Translations under genes and position numbers: made by a program
NCBI GenBank assembly: GCA_013694845.1
Contig: JACDBQ010000094.1
Span: 1 to 19,580 of the forward strand
Length of the DNA stretch: 19,580 nucleotides
Direction: 5' to 3'
Source of the DNA: Acidobacteriota bacterium
GTDB lineage: Bacteria > Acidobacteriota > Vicinamibacteria > Vicinamibacterales > 2-12-FULL-66-21
The notes under the pieces: generated by a model
The model's database searches: none
What the model saw: the letters and a program-made list of their open reading frames with translations, nothing else
What the model was told of the DNA's origin: nothing
In this document: piece after piece, positions 1 to 7,368 of the stretch
How positions within the stretch are numbered: position 1 is the first letter of the stretch
Layout: each line of letters begins with the position of its first letter

Positions 1-1
1 G

Positions 2-514
2 GGCACGACCTCCCGTCCATCGGCCCGCGTCGAGGCCCCCTCGAGCCGGTACACGACCTACAACGAAGGCAATGTCTTCCGCATCGGCGTTCCGTCGAAC
101 TGGAAGGAGCTGGCGTCGGAAACGTCCGTGACCTTCGCTCCCGAGGGCGGCTACGGCGCAATCAACCAGCAGAGTGTCTTCACGCACGGGGTCCAGATCG
201 GTATCTCGCGAGCCGAGGATCACAATCTGCAGGACGCGACGCAGGAGTTGATCGCTGCCCTGGCGCAGTCCAACCCGCAGATGGCGCGCGGAGGCAACAG
301 CGCCCGCGCGACGCTCGGCGGCCGCACCGCGCTGCGGACATTGCTGGCGAATGTCTCTGACGCGACCGGCGGACGCGAACGCATCGTCCTCTACACGACA
401 CAGATGAATGACGGTGCGCTGTTCTACATGGTCGGCGTCGCACCCGAACAGGAGTTCGGCGCTTACCAGTCGGTCATCAATCGCGTGGCATCGTCTATTC
501 AGTTTCTGCGATAG
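2..514 (+). CDS. C-terminal part of a probable M48-family metalloprotease (5' end outside window)
   Basis: The reading frame is open from the window edge and stops with TAG at 514, so only the last ~170 codons are present. The visible part holds no zinc motif. It matches the C-terminal domain that I recall following the M48 (Ste24/HtpX-like) peptidase domain in acidobacterial secreted proteases: an opening like 'FRIGVPSNWKEL', then 'VTFAPEGGYG', a 'THGVQIGI' strand, 'LGGRTAL', and a closing 'LFYMVGVAPEQEF' followed by an amphipathic helix. Such proteins are usually exported and thought to act in envelope protein turnover. The family assignment rests on this tail only. It could instead be the tail of another secreted protein sharing the same domain. 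No start or promoter can be judged. Confidence 0.55.
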   Translation, partial: GTTSRPSARVEAPSSRYTTYNEGNVFRIGVPSNWKELASETSVTFAPEGGYGAINQQSVFTHGVQIGISRAEDHNLQDATQELIAALAQSNPQMARGGNSARATLGGRTALRTLLANVSDATGGRERIVLYTTQMNDGALFYMVGVAPEQEFGAYQSVINRVASSIQFLR

Positions 515-725
515 GGCCGGGGCCCGAAGCCCGGACCCCGGACCCGCGCTGATGAAGCGCTCCCTGGTCTTCGGACTGGCGGAGCGCGAACCACGCTATC
601 AAAGTCTGGATTCCCCGTAGTAACTCCAGCACGTATAGGGGTGTAATTTCCAACAGACTTCGGTCAGCCTGGCGATCCGGCCGCGAGATCGCGTTGCGCT
701 GCGACGCAGAGATTGGTTCTGCCGG
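515..725. other. Intergenic gap between convergent genes, with a short GGGCCC-type repeat
   Basis: This 211-base gap separates the protease stop from the amidase stop, so both genes end here. Its first ~30 bases are a GC-rich tract of CCGG/GGGCCC-like units (gggccggggcccgaagcccg and onward). The tract can fold on itself and may act as a bidirectional terminator. It resembles the GGGTCC tracts found after two other genes in the window. I see no convincing gene in the remainder. Confidence 0.4.
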
Positions 726-2297
726 CTACTGCCACACCGGCTTTCTCCGGTGCTTTGTCGCCTGCTCGTAACCGTACGCGAGCCCGATCAGCGTCGGCTC
801 GTCCCACGCGCGGCCGAAGAACGTGATGCCGGCCGGCAGCTTGCCGTCTCGCGTGTAGCCCATCGGCACCTGGATCGCAGGCCAACCGGTCGTCGGCGAA
901 AACACCTGGCTGTTGTCACCATGAGGTGTGTTCAGATCGCCGATCAGGCGGGGCGCGTTGCTCCAGGTTGGATACACGAACGCCTGCAGCTTGTGCGTGT
1001 CCATCGTTTTCAGGACCGCAGTTCGGTAGGCTTCGCGATAGTCCGCCTCGGCCCTGCACGCGGCGGACTCGAGGCCGTTCGCCGATCCCTCCTGGGCTCG
1101 GGTCAGGCGGAGTTCGACAGAGGGATGGAACCGTCGTGACTGGATGATCTCTTCCAGGGTCTTGACTGGAACCCGGTCCCCCAGGGTGGCGAGATAGCGA
1201 TTGATATCGTGCTTGAAGCCGGCGCAGGATCCGGCACCCTGGGGCCGGCGAATGTCGCGCAATCCTTCCACCGCTGCTGGATCCACGATCTCGGCCCCGG
1301 CCTTCTTCAGGTCGTCGAGCGCCGCACCGAAGACCTTCACGATCTCGGCATCCAGTGTGTCGCGCTCGTATGCCTGCCGCAGCACGCCGATGCGAGCCCC
1401 ATTGAGAGCGCCCGGGACCAGAGACGCCCGGTAATCAGGCAGCCTGGATGGCCGGGCGCCCGGACGAAGCCCCTCTGGACCGAAAGGCGCCGCCAGGGTC
1501 ACGGGATCGGCTGGATCTTCACCGACGATCACCTGGAACACAGCGACGGCATCCCCGAGGGTGCGGGTCATCGGTCCCGCGATGTCGGCCAGCGTGCTCA
1601 GTGGGACGACCCCACCGCGGCTCGTCAGGCCCATCGTCGACCGGATGCCGACGAGTGCCTGGTGAGAACAAGGTCCTCGGATGGAATTGCCGGTATCCGA
1701 TCCGAGCCCGATCAACCCGAAGTTCGCTGCGACGGCAGCCGCCGTGCCGCCGCTCGATCCGGCGGTCACTCGGTCGAGGGCGTAGGGATTCCTGGTGTAG
1801 CCGGGCTGCAGAGAGTTGACTGTCTCATACGGGCTGAAGGCCCATTCGGCCATGTTGGACTTCGCGAGCACGATCGCTCCGGCGTCCTTGATGCGCTTGA
1901 CCTGGAAGGCGTCTCGCGCGGGGTCGAACTCCTTGAGCGCGAGGGATCCGGCAGCGGTCTGCAGGCCGTTCGTTTCGAAGTTGTCCTTCACGATGGCGGG
2001 GACGCAGTGCAGGGGGCCGGTGAGGCCGGACGCCTTGAATCGCGCATCCAGGTGTGCGGCTTCCTGCCGCGCGGCGGGATTGATGACCGTGATGGCGTTG
2101 AGCGCCGGTCCCTGTTTGTCGAACGTCTCGATCCGCTTTAGGTAGTAGTCGACCAGCGTCGCGCACGTCAGCCGTCCGCTCTTCATCGTCGCGTGCACCT
2201 GCGCAATCGTCAATTCCTCGAGCGCGGCCGTCGATTGCCGCGGCGCCTGGGGGAGGAAGATCAGTGCCGCGACCAGAGCAGGGATGAGCGTCTTCAC
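726..2297 (-). CDS. Secreted amidase (amidase signature family)
   Basis: This 523-residue protein hydrolyses an amide bond with the Ser-cisSer-Lys triad of the amidase signature family. The triad is visible: K104 in 'VPAIVKDN', S181 in 'AGSSGG' (cis-Ser) and S205 in 'DTGNSIRGP'. The 24-residue spacing between the serines matches the family. The first ~22 residues form a lysine-plus-hydrophobic signal peptide (MKTLIPALVAALIFLPQ), so it is probably periplasmic or secreted. This argues against GatA, which is cytoplasmic and sits with gatB/C. The start is GTG. A TATAAG box lies only 10-15 bases upstream, so the message may be nearly leaderless. Substrate cannot be read from sequence. It stands alone, with no partner genes in the same direction. 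Confidence 0.92.
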   Translation of the reverse strand: MKTLIPALVAALIFLPQAPRQSTAALEELTIAQVHATMKSGRLTCATLVDYYLKRIETFDKQGPALNAITVINPAARQEAAHLDARFKASGLTGPLHCVPAIVKDNFETNGLQTAAGSLALKEFDPARDAFQVKRIKDAGAIVLAKSNMAEWAFSPYETVNSLQPGYTRNPYALDRVTAGSSGGTAAAVAANFGLIGLGSDTGNSIRGPCSHQALVGIRSTMGLTSRGGVVPLSTLADIAGPMTRTLGDAVAVFQVIVGEDPADPVTLAAPFGPEGLRPGARPSRLPDYRASLVPGALNGARIGVLRQAYERDTLDAEIVKVFGAALDDLKKAGAEIVDPAAVEGLRDIRRPQGAGSCAGFKHDINRYLATLGDRVPVKTLEEIIQSRRFHPSVELRLTRAQEGSANGLESAACRAEADYREAYRTAVLKTMDTHKLQAFVYPTWSNAPRLIGDLNTPHGDNSQVFSPTTGWPAIQVPMGYTRDGKLPAGITFFGRAWDEPTLIGLAYGYEQATKHRRKPVWQ

Positions 2298-2306
2298 GCG
2301 CCGTAT

Positions 2307-2312
2307 CTTATA
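2307..2312 (-). promoter_or_regulatory. Possible -10 box for the amidase gene
   Basis: Read on the minus strand, TATAAG ends 9 bases before the GTG start at 2297. A start site ~7 bases downstream would give a leader of only a few bases and no Shine-Dalgarno sequence, which fits the absence of an obvious one. No good -35 box is visible, so this is tentative. Confidence 0.3.
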
Positions 2313-2355
2313 CTTCGGCCTGTCGCGGATGCCTCACGGGATTCTGCAGGGGAAC

Positions 2356-2544
2356 ATGGACATGACTTACTACGGCGCGAAACACATGGCGGACTCGTTC
2401 CGCACGGTGCGAAAGAACACGGTCACGCTCGCGGAAGAAATCCCCGCCGACCACCGCGCACAACTGATGCCGGTCCGGCGGCTGCTCGGTATCGTTCCGC
2501 ATCTCACGCGGCAGCGGGACGCCAGGGCGGCAGCGAGAACCTAG
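2356..2544 (+). pseudogene. DinB-family protein with large in-frame internal deletion
   Basis: The 62-codon frame starts at an ATG with an AGGGGA ribosome-binding site at 2348-2353. Its first ~30 residues ('MDMTYYGAKHMADSFRTV', then a helix ending 'AEEIPAD') match the N-terminus of bacterial DinB/YfiT-like four-helix proteins. Its last ~30 residues ('HRAQLMPVRRLLGIVPHLT') match the C-terminal helix of the same family. Full-length relatives are roughly 150-170 residues, so about 100 residues are missing between 'IPAD' and 'HRAQLM' without breaking the frame. Most of the metal-binding histidines are therefore lost. It ends two bases before the phosphatase start, so the two could be cotranscribed. 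Calling it a remnant is inference; a translated mini-protein is possible. Confidence 0.6.
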
Positions 2545-2546
2545 AC

Positions 2547-3071
2547 ATGATCACCATCCTTCTCGTCGCTGTCGCGTTCACCGCACAGGCCACGGCGTCG
2601 ACCCCGACGCCGGCGCAGGCCGACCCGCAGCCGATCCGAAATTTTTTGCAGGTCACCCCGAATTTCTGCACCGGCGGCCAGCCACGCCCCGAGCACTTCG
2701 CCGAATTGAAGAGCAAGGGCGTCAACGCCGTGTTGAACCTGCGCACCCCTCAGGAGCACCGGGCCGAGGAAGAAAAGGCCGCCGTCGAGCAGGCGGGTCT
2801 CCGGTACTTCAACATCCCGGTCAACTACCAGGAGCCGGCGGATGCACAGGTGGACGAGTTCCTGAAGATCACCGACGATCCGGCCAACCGGCCGATGTTC
2901 ATTCATTGCACGGCCGCCATCCGTGTGGGTAGCTTCTGGCTGATTCGCCGTGTGATCAGGGATGGGATGACCTGGGACGCGGCCCTCGAGGAGGCACGGA
3001 AGGTCGGCCTGGTGAACGCGCCCCATCTGGAAGAGTTCGCGCAGCAATACATCGCTGGTCACAAGAAGTAG
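2547..3071 (+). CDS. Secreted DUF442/beta-lactamase-hydrolase-like protein phosphatase
   Basis: This 174-residue protein begins with a hydrophobic signal peptide ending near 'STPTPAQA' (residues ~1-25), so an exported enzyme is likely. The rest resembles the protein-tyrosine-phosphatase-like DUF442 family: 'GGQPRPEHFAELKSKGVNAV' (43-62), 'VLNLRTPQEH' (62-71), a 'FNIPVNY' strand and the active-site loop 'HCTAAIRVGSFW'. In that loop the nucleophile would be C121 and the phosphate-binding arginine R126. The loop has four residues between Cys and Arg instead of the five of classical PTPs, which I recall as the usual arrangement in DUF442-like proteins. The ATG at 2547 is chosen because it directly starts the signal peptide; the longer open frame upstream lacks coding character. 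Substrate is unknown. Confidence 0.8.
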   Translation: MITILLVAVAFTAQATASTPTPAQADPQPIRNFLQVTPNFCTGGQPRPEHFAELKSKGVNAVLNLRTPQEHRAEEEKAAVEQAGLRYFNIPVNYQEPADAQVDEFLKITDDPANRPMFIHCTAAIRVGSFWLIRRVIRDGMTWDAALEEARKVGLVNAPHLEEFAQQYIAGHKK

Positions 3072-3125
3072 GCGGGGTCCGGGGTCCGGGAGCAGGGATC
3101 AGGGATCAGGGATCCGAGATGCGGC
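3072..3125. repeat. GGGTCC/CAGGGAT tandem tract in a convergent gap
   Basis: The whole gap between the phosphatase stop and the choloylglycine-family gene stop is repeat. It starts with GGGGTCC units (at ~3074 and 3081) and continues with CAGGGAT three times in direct 7-base succession, ending GGGATCC. The same unit family reappears at 14575-14658, also between convergent genes. Confidence 0.75.
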
Positions 3126-4181
3126 TCAGTACGCCCGGCAAGCCGCCGTCTCGGGATGTGCGGCGATGGCGGCCACTTCGGTCGCGGGTGTGCGGCGGGT
3201 CACGGAGCTTGCCGCGTACGTGCGCGTGATGAACGCGAGGTTGGCAGCGGTGGAGTAGGGCTTCAACTTCTTCGACACATCCCCCTCAACGCGCGTGTCG
3301 ATGTCGAGAAGCCTGGCGCCTTCCGCACAGGTGAACCCGAGGGTTTTCATCGACAAGTAGCGGACCGGCCGGTGGGCGTCGGTGCGGAAATGGATCACGC
3401 GACCGGTCTGGTCGTACACGATGCTCCAGCGCGTGTTGGACTGCGCGACGTCCGCCAGTACTTCGAACAGCGATGCGACCGGACGATCTGTTCCTGACCG
3501 CTGCAGGGCGCCGACCAGCGCGGCAGCCCGGGCAAATCGCTCAGGCGAGCCTGATCCGGATGGCACGCGGCCGCGGCGCGATTCCATGAACTTCAGCGAC
3601 GTTTTGTACGTGCTGTTGGTGAGCACGGGGACAGGCAGCGTATCGCCGGTGTGCGCCACGAGCTTGCCGTCGAGGAACTCGATGGTGGCCGTACGGCCGG
3701 ACGCGTCGCTCACCAGGTAGTGCAGCGGCGCGACGTCGCTGATCCGGACCTTCTGGTTGCTGTCGATCACGTCAGCGACGGTGGCGGCCGTGTCGAGTTG
3801 ATATTGAATCCACTCCAGCACGCCGAGCGGAAGCCGCGCGTCGTTGGCGGGATAACGCGTCTCGTCCAGCCACATCAGTTCGACGACGAGCGCGGCTTCG
3901 TTCATGCCGCCCATCGGGTGGTCGCGCCCGAACTGGTTGAAGGTGACGCTGCCGTACTGCGCGGCCCAGGATGGCCCGCCTTTCTCGAACCCCTTCTTGC
4001 GCAGCCCGGCCGGATTCTCCATCACCATCCCGTCGCCGATCTCGAAGTCGTAGTTCCGCCCGACGAACGTCCCGTCACCGAGCCGGATACAGAACGTCGA
4101 ACAGGCCTGCAACCCGTCTTCGAGCACGAGGAGAGCCGTAGCGAGAGCGGCGAGACAGGAGAGGCGCTTCATGGGATGCAT
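3126..4181 (-). CDS. Secreted linear amide C-N hydrolase, choloylglycine hydrolase (Ntn) family
   Basis: This 351-residue protein belongs to the N-terminal-nucleophile family of bile salt hydrolases, penicillin V acylases and related amidases. A signal peptide (residues 1-26) ends just before C27 in 'QACSTF', so cleavage would expose Cys as the N-terminal nucleophile. Other family residues are visible: R42/D45 in 'GRNYDFE', N94 in 'GGMNEAAL', N189 in 'LTNSTY' and R251 in 'TRWSIVYD'. The mature length (~325) is normal. The ATG at 4181 gives MHPMKRLSCL; an in-frame ATG at 4172 would give a more typical signal peptide and cannot be excluded. A bile-acid substrate is unlikely in soil; acyl-homoserine lactones or other N-acyl amides are possible (inference). 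Confidence 0.9.
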   Translation of the reverse strand: MHPMKRLSCLAALATALLVLEDGLQACSTFCIRLGDGTFVGRNYDFEIGDGMVMENPAGLRKKGFEKGGPSWAAQYGSVTFNQFGRDHPMGGMNEAALVVELMWLDETRYPANDARLPLGVLEWIQYQLDTAATVADVIDSNQKVRISDVAPLHYLVSDASGRTATIEFLDGKLVAHTGDTLPVPVLTNSTYKTSLKFMESRRGRVPSGSGSPERFARAAALVGALQRSGTDRPVASLFEVLADVAQSNTRWSIVYDQTGRVIHFRTDAHRPVRYLSMKTLGFTCAEGARLLDIDTRVEGDVSKKLKPYSTAANLAFITRTYAASSVTRRTPATEVAAIAAHPETAACRAY

Positions 4182-4218
4182 CTTGCCAGAGTCACCACGG
4201 CTCGCCTACTGTTCGGGG

Positions 4219-4622
4219 ATGGAACGGGCACGCTTTGGGATGTTCGACTTCTCCCCATCCACGGGTGAATTGCGGCGAAACGGAATCAAGATCCGGCTTC
4301 AGGCGCAACCGGCCAAGGTGCTGGCGGCGCTGGTCACCGGCCGGGACAACTTCATCGGAAATGCATCCTCCCTGCGAAACCCTTTCGCCCGGCAGGACGT
4401 ACAGCAGACGCGCGTGAGCTCGGGGCTGAGTGGGTGCTGATTGGCCAGCTCAAGGCCGATGGGGACGGCTTGCGGGTCATCGCACACCTGATCCGCGTGG
4501 CCGACATGAAGCATCTCTGGGCACAGACGTTCGACGACGGGCGATTCTCGCTGGAAGGGCAAACGCGTACGGCGGAAGCAATCGCACACGCGGTAACCGG
4601 CAGCCTGTCGGCGGCGCAATAG
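4219..4622 (+). pseudogene. Remnant of a winged-helix (CadC-type) / TolB-like domain regulator
   Basis: Two pieces of one gene type lie in different frames. From the ATG at 4219, 39 codons encode the start of an OmpR/CadC-type winged helix ('RFGMFDFSPSTGELRRNG', then 'IRLQAQPAKVLAALV'), breaking off at ~4335. From ~4392 to the TAA at 4622, in another frame, come 'ARELGAEWVLIGQLKADGDG' and 'LIRVADMKHLWAQTFDDG'. These are typical of the TolB/FlgO-like domain that follows the DNA-binding domain in large acidobacterial signalling proteins. The recognition helix, the membrane segment and the first half of the second domain are missing. This reads as an internal deletion plus a frame change. A GTG at 4434 could start a 62-residue peptide, but nothing suggests it is functional. 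Confidence 0.65.
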
Positions 4623-4730
4623 CACCTCACATCGCCGGCCAACTCCCTCGCCACTCGGGACTTACGGCCTTACGTCGCTCTAGCTCCGATCTGGCTTGTC
4701 GCCCGCCGCGCGACGCGCACGATCGTCTCG

Positions 4731-4736
4731 AAGGAG
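4731..4736 (+). promoter_or_regulatory. Preserved ribosome-binding site of the ankyrin pseudogene
   Basis: AAGGAG lies 7 bases before the ATG at 4744. This fixes the original start and shows the initiation region has survived although the body of the gene is frameshifted. Confidence 0.6.
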
Positions 4737-4743
4737 ACAAACC

Positions 4744-5545
4744 ATGGACGATGTCAGCAGACGGAGGTTTCTGACGCTGGTGCCAGCGGCCGCATTGATC
4801 CCGACGGTCGGCTCGAGTCCGGCAGCCCACCCCGATCCAGGTTCAACAGGCGTCGGCCCTGCCAGGTTTCCCTCGGCACGACCCTGCGCTGGCCCGCGAG
4901 ATGGTGGGAGCCTCGCACGCAAATCTCGTGCGGGTGAAAGAGCTTGTCTCGGCGAGCCCCGCGCTTGCGCGAGCGGCGTGGGCTGGGGGTACGGAGACTG
5001 GGAGACGGCGCTCGCCGCCGCTTCGCACGTGGGCAACAAGGAGATCGCCGCCGTCCTGCTGGCGGCCGGTGCGCATCTCACCCTATTTTCAGCCGCGATG
5101 CTGGGACAGCTCGAAACCGTCAAGGCCTTCATCGCTGCATCCCAGGCATTCAGAAGACACGTAGCCCGCACGGCCTCCCGCTGCTCGATCATGCGAGAGC
5201 GGGGGGAGCGAGGCCGTGGTCAGGTATCTCGAAGCGCTGGGTGACGCCGAGCCCCGGTATTCCAATGAGCCGCTCAGCGAGACGGACGCGGCAGGACTCC
5301 TCGGTAGCTACTCCTTCGGCGCCGGACTCCTGGACCGCATGGTGGTCAGCCGAAACACCCGGGGGGCGCTGGTGATCAAGCGTGAGGGTGAGCCGGAGCG
5401 CAATTTGTTCCATCACGGCGCGCGCGTGTTCAATCCTTCCGGGGCCGAGGCGGTTCGGATCCGGTTCGAACCGGCCAGCGGATCGGCTACCGCTGTGACG
5501 GTCATGGACGGTCCGCTCCAGGTTCGTTCGTCGCGCGCTCTCTAA
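4744..5545 (+). pseudogene. Exported ankyrin-repeat protein, broken by about four frameshifts
   Basis: The coding sense runs across all three forward frames. It opens with an RR-type export signal ('SRRRFLTLVPAAALIP'). At ~4826-4835 the sense moves to the frame carrying 'HDPALAREMVGASHANLVRV'. One base appears lost at 4982-4983 (W-gc-W), giving 'WGYGDWETALAAASHVGNKE' and 'LLAAGAHLTLFSAAMLGQLE', which are ankyrin helices. A further base is missing at ~5143 ('GIQKTRSPHGLPLLDHARAG') and another near 5203-5210 beside a G6 run. The last frame carries 'VVRYLEALGDAEPRYSNEPL' and a beta-rich C-terminal domain ending at TAA 5545. Rejoined, the protein would be ~265 residues, a normal length for this secreted type. 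Either decay or assembly error explains it; neighbouring genes have long intact frames, which favours decay. Confidence 0.75.
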
Positions 5546-5564
5546 CGCAGGTACCAGAACTTCG

Positions 5565-5581
5565 CAGGCCTGAAAGGCCTG
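5565..5581. terminator. CAGGCCT hairpin after the ankyrin pseudogene
   Basis: CAGGCCT (5565-5571), loop GAA, AGGCCTG (5575-5581) is a perfect 7-base-pair stem 20 bases after the stop of the pseudogene. It has no U tract, so it may be a repeat rather than a true terminator. The same AGGCCTG core recurs at 5636-5642. Confidence 0.5.
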
Positions 5582-5622
5582 TGTACGAACGCACGACGGC
5601 CCGCCCTCCCGCCCGCCTCGGA

Positions 5623-5645
5623 GCGCAGGCTTTTCAGGCCTGCGC
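5623..5645. repeat. GCGCAGGC inverted repeat overlapping the ligase stop codon
   Basis: GCGCAGGC (5623-5630), a 7-base loop, and GCCTGCGC (5638-5645) form a perfect 8-bp stem. The ligase stop codon (5634-5636, minus strand) sits in the loop, and the last codons of the ligase (AAQA) lie in or next to the stem. A related AGGCCTG hairpin lies ~50 bases away. It may end transcription of the ligase operon, or be an intergenic palindromic repeat that landed on the gene's end. Confidence 0.7.
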
Positions 5646-7253
5646 TGCGGCGCCTGACGGTCGCGGCGCGATCAATCGGCGAACGTTCTCGAGGGTGTCG
5701 GCTTCTTCCGGCTTCTTGTCCTTTCTCCAGCGAAGCATCCGCGGAAACCTGACGGCGATGCCCGACTTGTGGCGGGCGGATTCAGCGATTCCTTCGAAGC
5801 CGAGCTCGAAGACCTGGACCGGTTCGACGTGGCGCACGGGACCGAACCGCTCGCGCGTGTGCCTGCGGATCCATTTGTCCATCTCGGCGATTTCCTCGTT
5901 CGAGAGACCTGAGTAGGCCTTGGCGAAGGGCACCAGGGCGCCTTCGTGCCATACGCCGAAGGTGTAATCGGTCAGCAGGCTCGCGCGCTTGCCGCTGCCA
6001 GGCTGGGCGTAGATGAGGACGGCGTCGACCGAGTACGGATCGATCTTCCACTTCCACCAGTCGCCGCGCTTTCGTCCTACCCCGTAGGGGGAATCGCGGC
6101 GCTTGATCATCAGTCCCTCGACTCCGAGGCTGCGCGACCGGCTTCGTTGGTCGGCGAGCGCCCCCCAGTCCGCGTCGTGCAATAACGCGGATGGGCGCAG
6201 AACGCCACCGCCGACGGCACCGAGGAGCGACTCGAGTGCCGTCCGTCGCTTGGCCAGGGGCCGCGGGCGAATATCGACGCCTCCACTTTCGAGAAGGTCG
6301 TAGGTCATGAACACAACCGGCACGGCGCGGGACATCTGCGCGACCTGCTTCTGGCGGCCGATCCGCTGCTGCAGGGCGGAAAACGGGAGTGGACGCCCGT
6401 CCTTGAACGCGAGCACCTCGCCGTCGAGGACGGTCCCTTCTGGAAGGTGAGTCGCGGCGGCCGAAATTTCCGGAAAGCGATGAGTGATCAGCTCCTCGCC
6501 GCGAGACCAGAGGTGGATGGCGTCACCGCGGCGGATCAACTGGGCACGGATGCCGTCCCATTTCCATTCGATCTGCCAGTCACGAGGATCGCCGAGCTCG
6601 ACGACATCGCCTTCAAATGGGGCTGCGAGGCAGAACGGATACGGACGCGACCGATCATCGTCGGTGTGCTCCGGTGACAGCACGCGCTCGAACCAGTCGG
6701 CCGATGGAGTCCACTCGCCCATGAGCCGCGCCGCCACGATCGGCGGTTCGAGCGAGGCGGACTGCGCCAGCGCCCGGACGACCAGCGTCTGCGACACGCC
6801 GACCCGGAACTCGCCCGTGAGCAGCTTCAGCAGGATAAAGCGCTCGAGGCGTTCCAGCGAGCGCCACCAGGCGGTGACGCGTGCCTGCTGGGTGGCGGGA
6901 TCCATCCCCCGCAACGTCAGGACGCGCCCCTCGACCCACTCCGCCAGCGACAGCGGATTCTCGGCGACCGTCAGAACCTGGTCGAGCACGAGTGCCGCGG
7001 TCTCGGCGCCATCACCAACGACCGAATAGCACTCCTCGATCAACCAGCCCTCGATGCCGGTCGCCGCCATCGTCCACTCGTGGATGAGCGAGTACTGCAG
7101 CAGCCGCTTCAGTCGTCGTCCGGTCAGGAAATACACCGCCCATGCGGCGTCGGCGCGCGGGGCCGACCCGAAATAACGCACCATCGCGGCGACCTTGGCA
7201 TTGGTCGAGGTCGTGCTGTCGATCTCGTCGTACAGCGCGGCAAACTGGCGCAT
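5634..7253 (-). CDS. ATP-dependent DNA ligase (bacterial repair type)
   Basis: This 539-residue enzyme seals nicks using ATP. The N-terminal ~200 residues match the helical DNA-binding domain of LigI/LigB-like ligases ('LLKLLTGEFRVGVSQTLVVR' at 142-160). The nucleotidyltransferase core follows: motif I 'EWKWDGIR' with adenylated K231, 'LWSRGEELIT' (248-257), 'VLDGEV' (275-280), 'EGLMIKR' (379-385) and 'WWKWKIDP' (399-406). An OB-fold ends near residue 510. This architecture corresponds to the ligase that commonly travels with an MBL-fold exonuclease in many bacteria, and that exonuclease is the next gene upstream in the same direction. It would act alongside the essential NAD-dependent LigA, which is not in the window. 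The ATG at 7253 is the first residue of a typical 'MRQFAALYDEID' start. The C-terminal tail lies in a palindromic repeat. Confidence 0.95.
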   Translation of the reverse strand: MRQFAALYDEIDSTTSTNAKVAAMVRYFGSAPRADAAWAVYFLTGRRLKRLLQYSLIHEWTMAATGIEGWLIEECYSVVGDGAETAALVLDQVLTVAENPLSLAEWVEGRVLTLRGMDPATQQARVTAWWRSLERLERFILLKLLTGEFRVGVSQTLVVRALAQSASLEPPIVAARLMGEWTPSADWFERVLSPEHTDDDRSRPYPFCLAAPFEGDVVELGDPRDWQIEWKWDGIRAQLIRRGDAIHLWSRGEELITHRFPEISAAATHLPEGTVLDGEVLAFKDGRPLPFSALQQRIGRQKQVAQMSRAVPVVFMTYDLLESGGVDIRPRPLAKRRTALESLLGAVGGGVLRPSALLHDADWGALADQRSRSRSLGVEGLMIKRRDSPYGVGRKRGDWWKWKIDPYSVDAVLIYAQPGSGKRASLLTDYTFGVWHEGALVPFAKAYSGLSNEEIAEMDKWIRRHTRERFGPVRHVEPVQVFELGFEGIAESARHKSGIAVRFPRMLRWRKDKKPEEADTLENVRRLIAPRPSGAAAQA

Positions 7254-7285
7254 CGATGGATTCTATGCTGCGCACCGGGCGTCAG

Positions 7286-7366
7286 CACGTAAGCACGTAG
7301 GCACGTAGGCACGTAAAGCACATCGCACATCGCACATCGCACGTGTCACGTCGCACGTCGCACGTG
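7286..7366. repeat. Compound tandem repeat: four 8-mers then seven 7-mers
   Basis: 7286-7317 is four consecutive 8-base units (CACGTAAG, CACGTAGG twice, CACGTAAA). At 7318 the period changes to seven bases: GCACATC three times, then GCACGTG, TCACGTC, GCACGTC and GCACGTG to 7366. All units share a CAC(G/A)T core. The array ends 3 bases beyond the exonuclease stop codon and starts ~33 bases before the ligase start, so it fills the gap inside an apparent two-gene operon. Confidence 0.9.
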
Positions 7367-7368
7367 AT

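Noticed and set aside
2298..2355. Strong sigma-70 promoter upstream of the amidase
   Set aside because: Only a -10-like box can be seen; no convincing -35 box lies at the right distance.
2193..2546. Upstream extension of the phosphatase frame to 2193
   Set aside because: The extension overlaps the amidase 5' end antisense and the DinB remnant out of frame. The ATG at 2547 directly begins a clean signal peptide.
7286..7366. CRISPR array
   Set aside because: Units are 7-8 bases, contiguous and without spacers; there are no cas genes.
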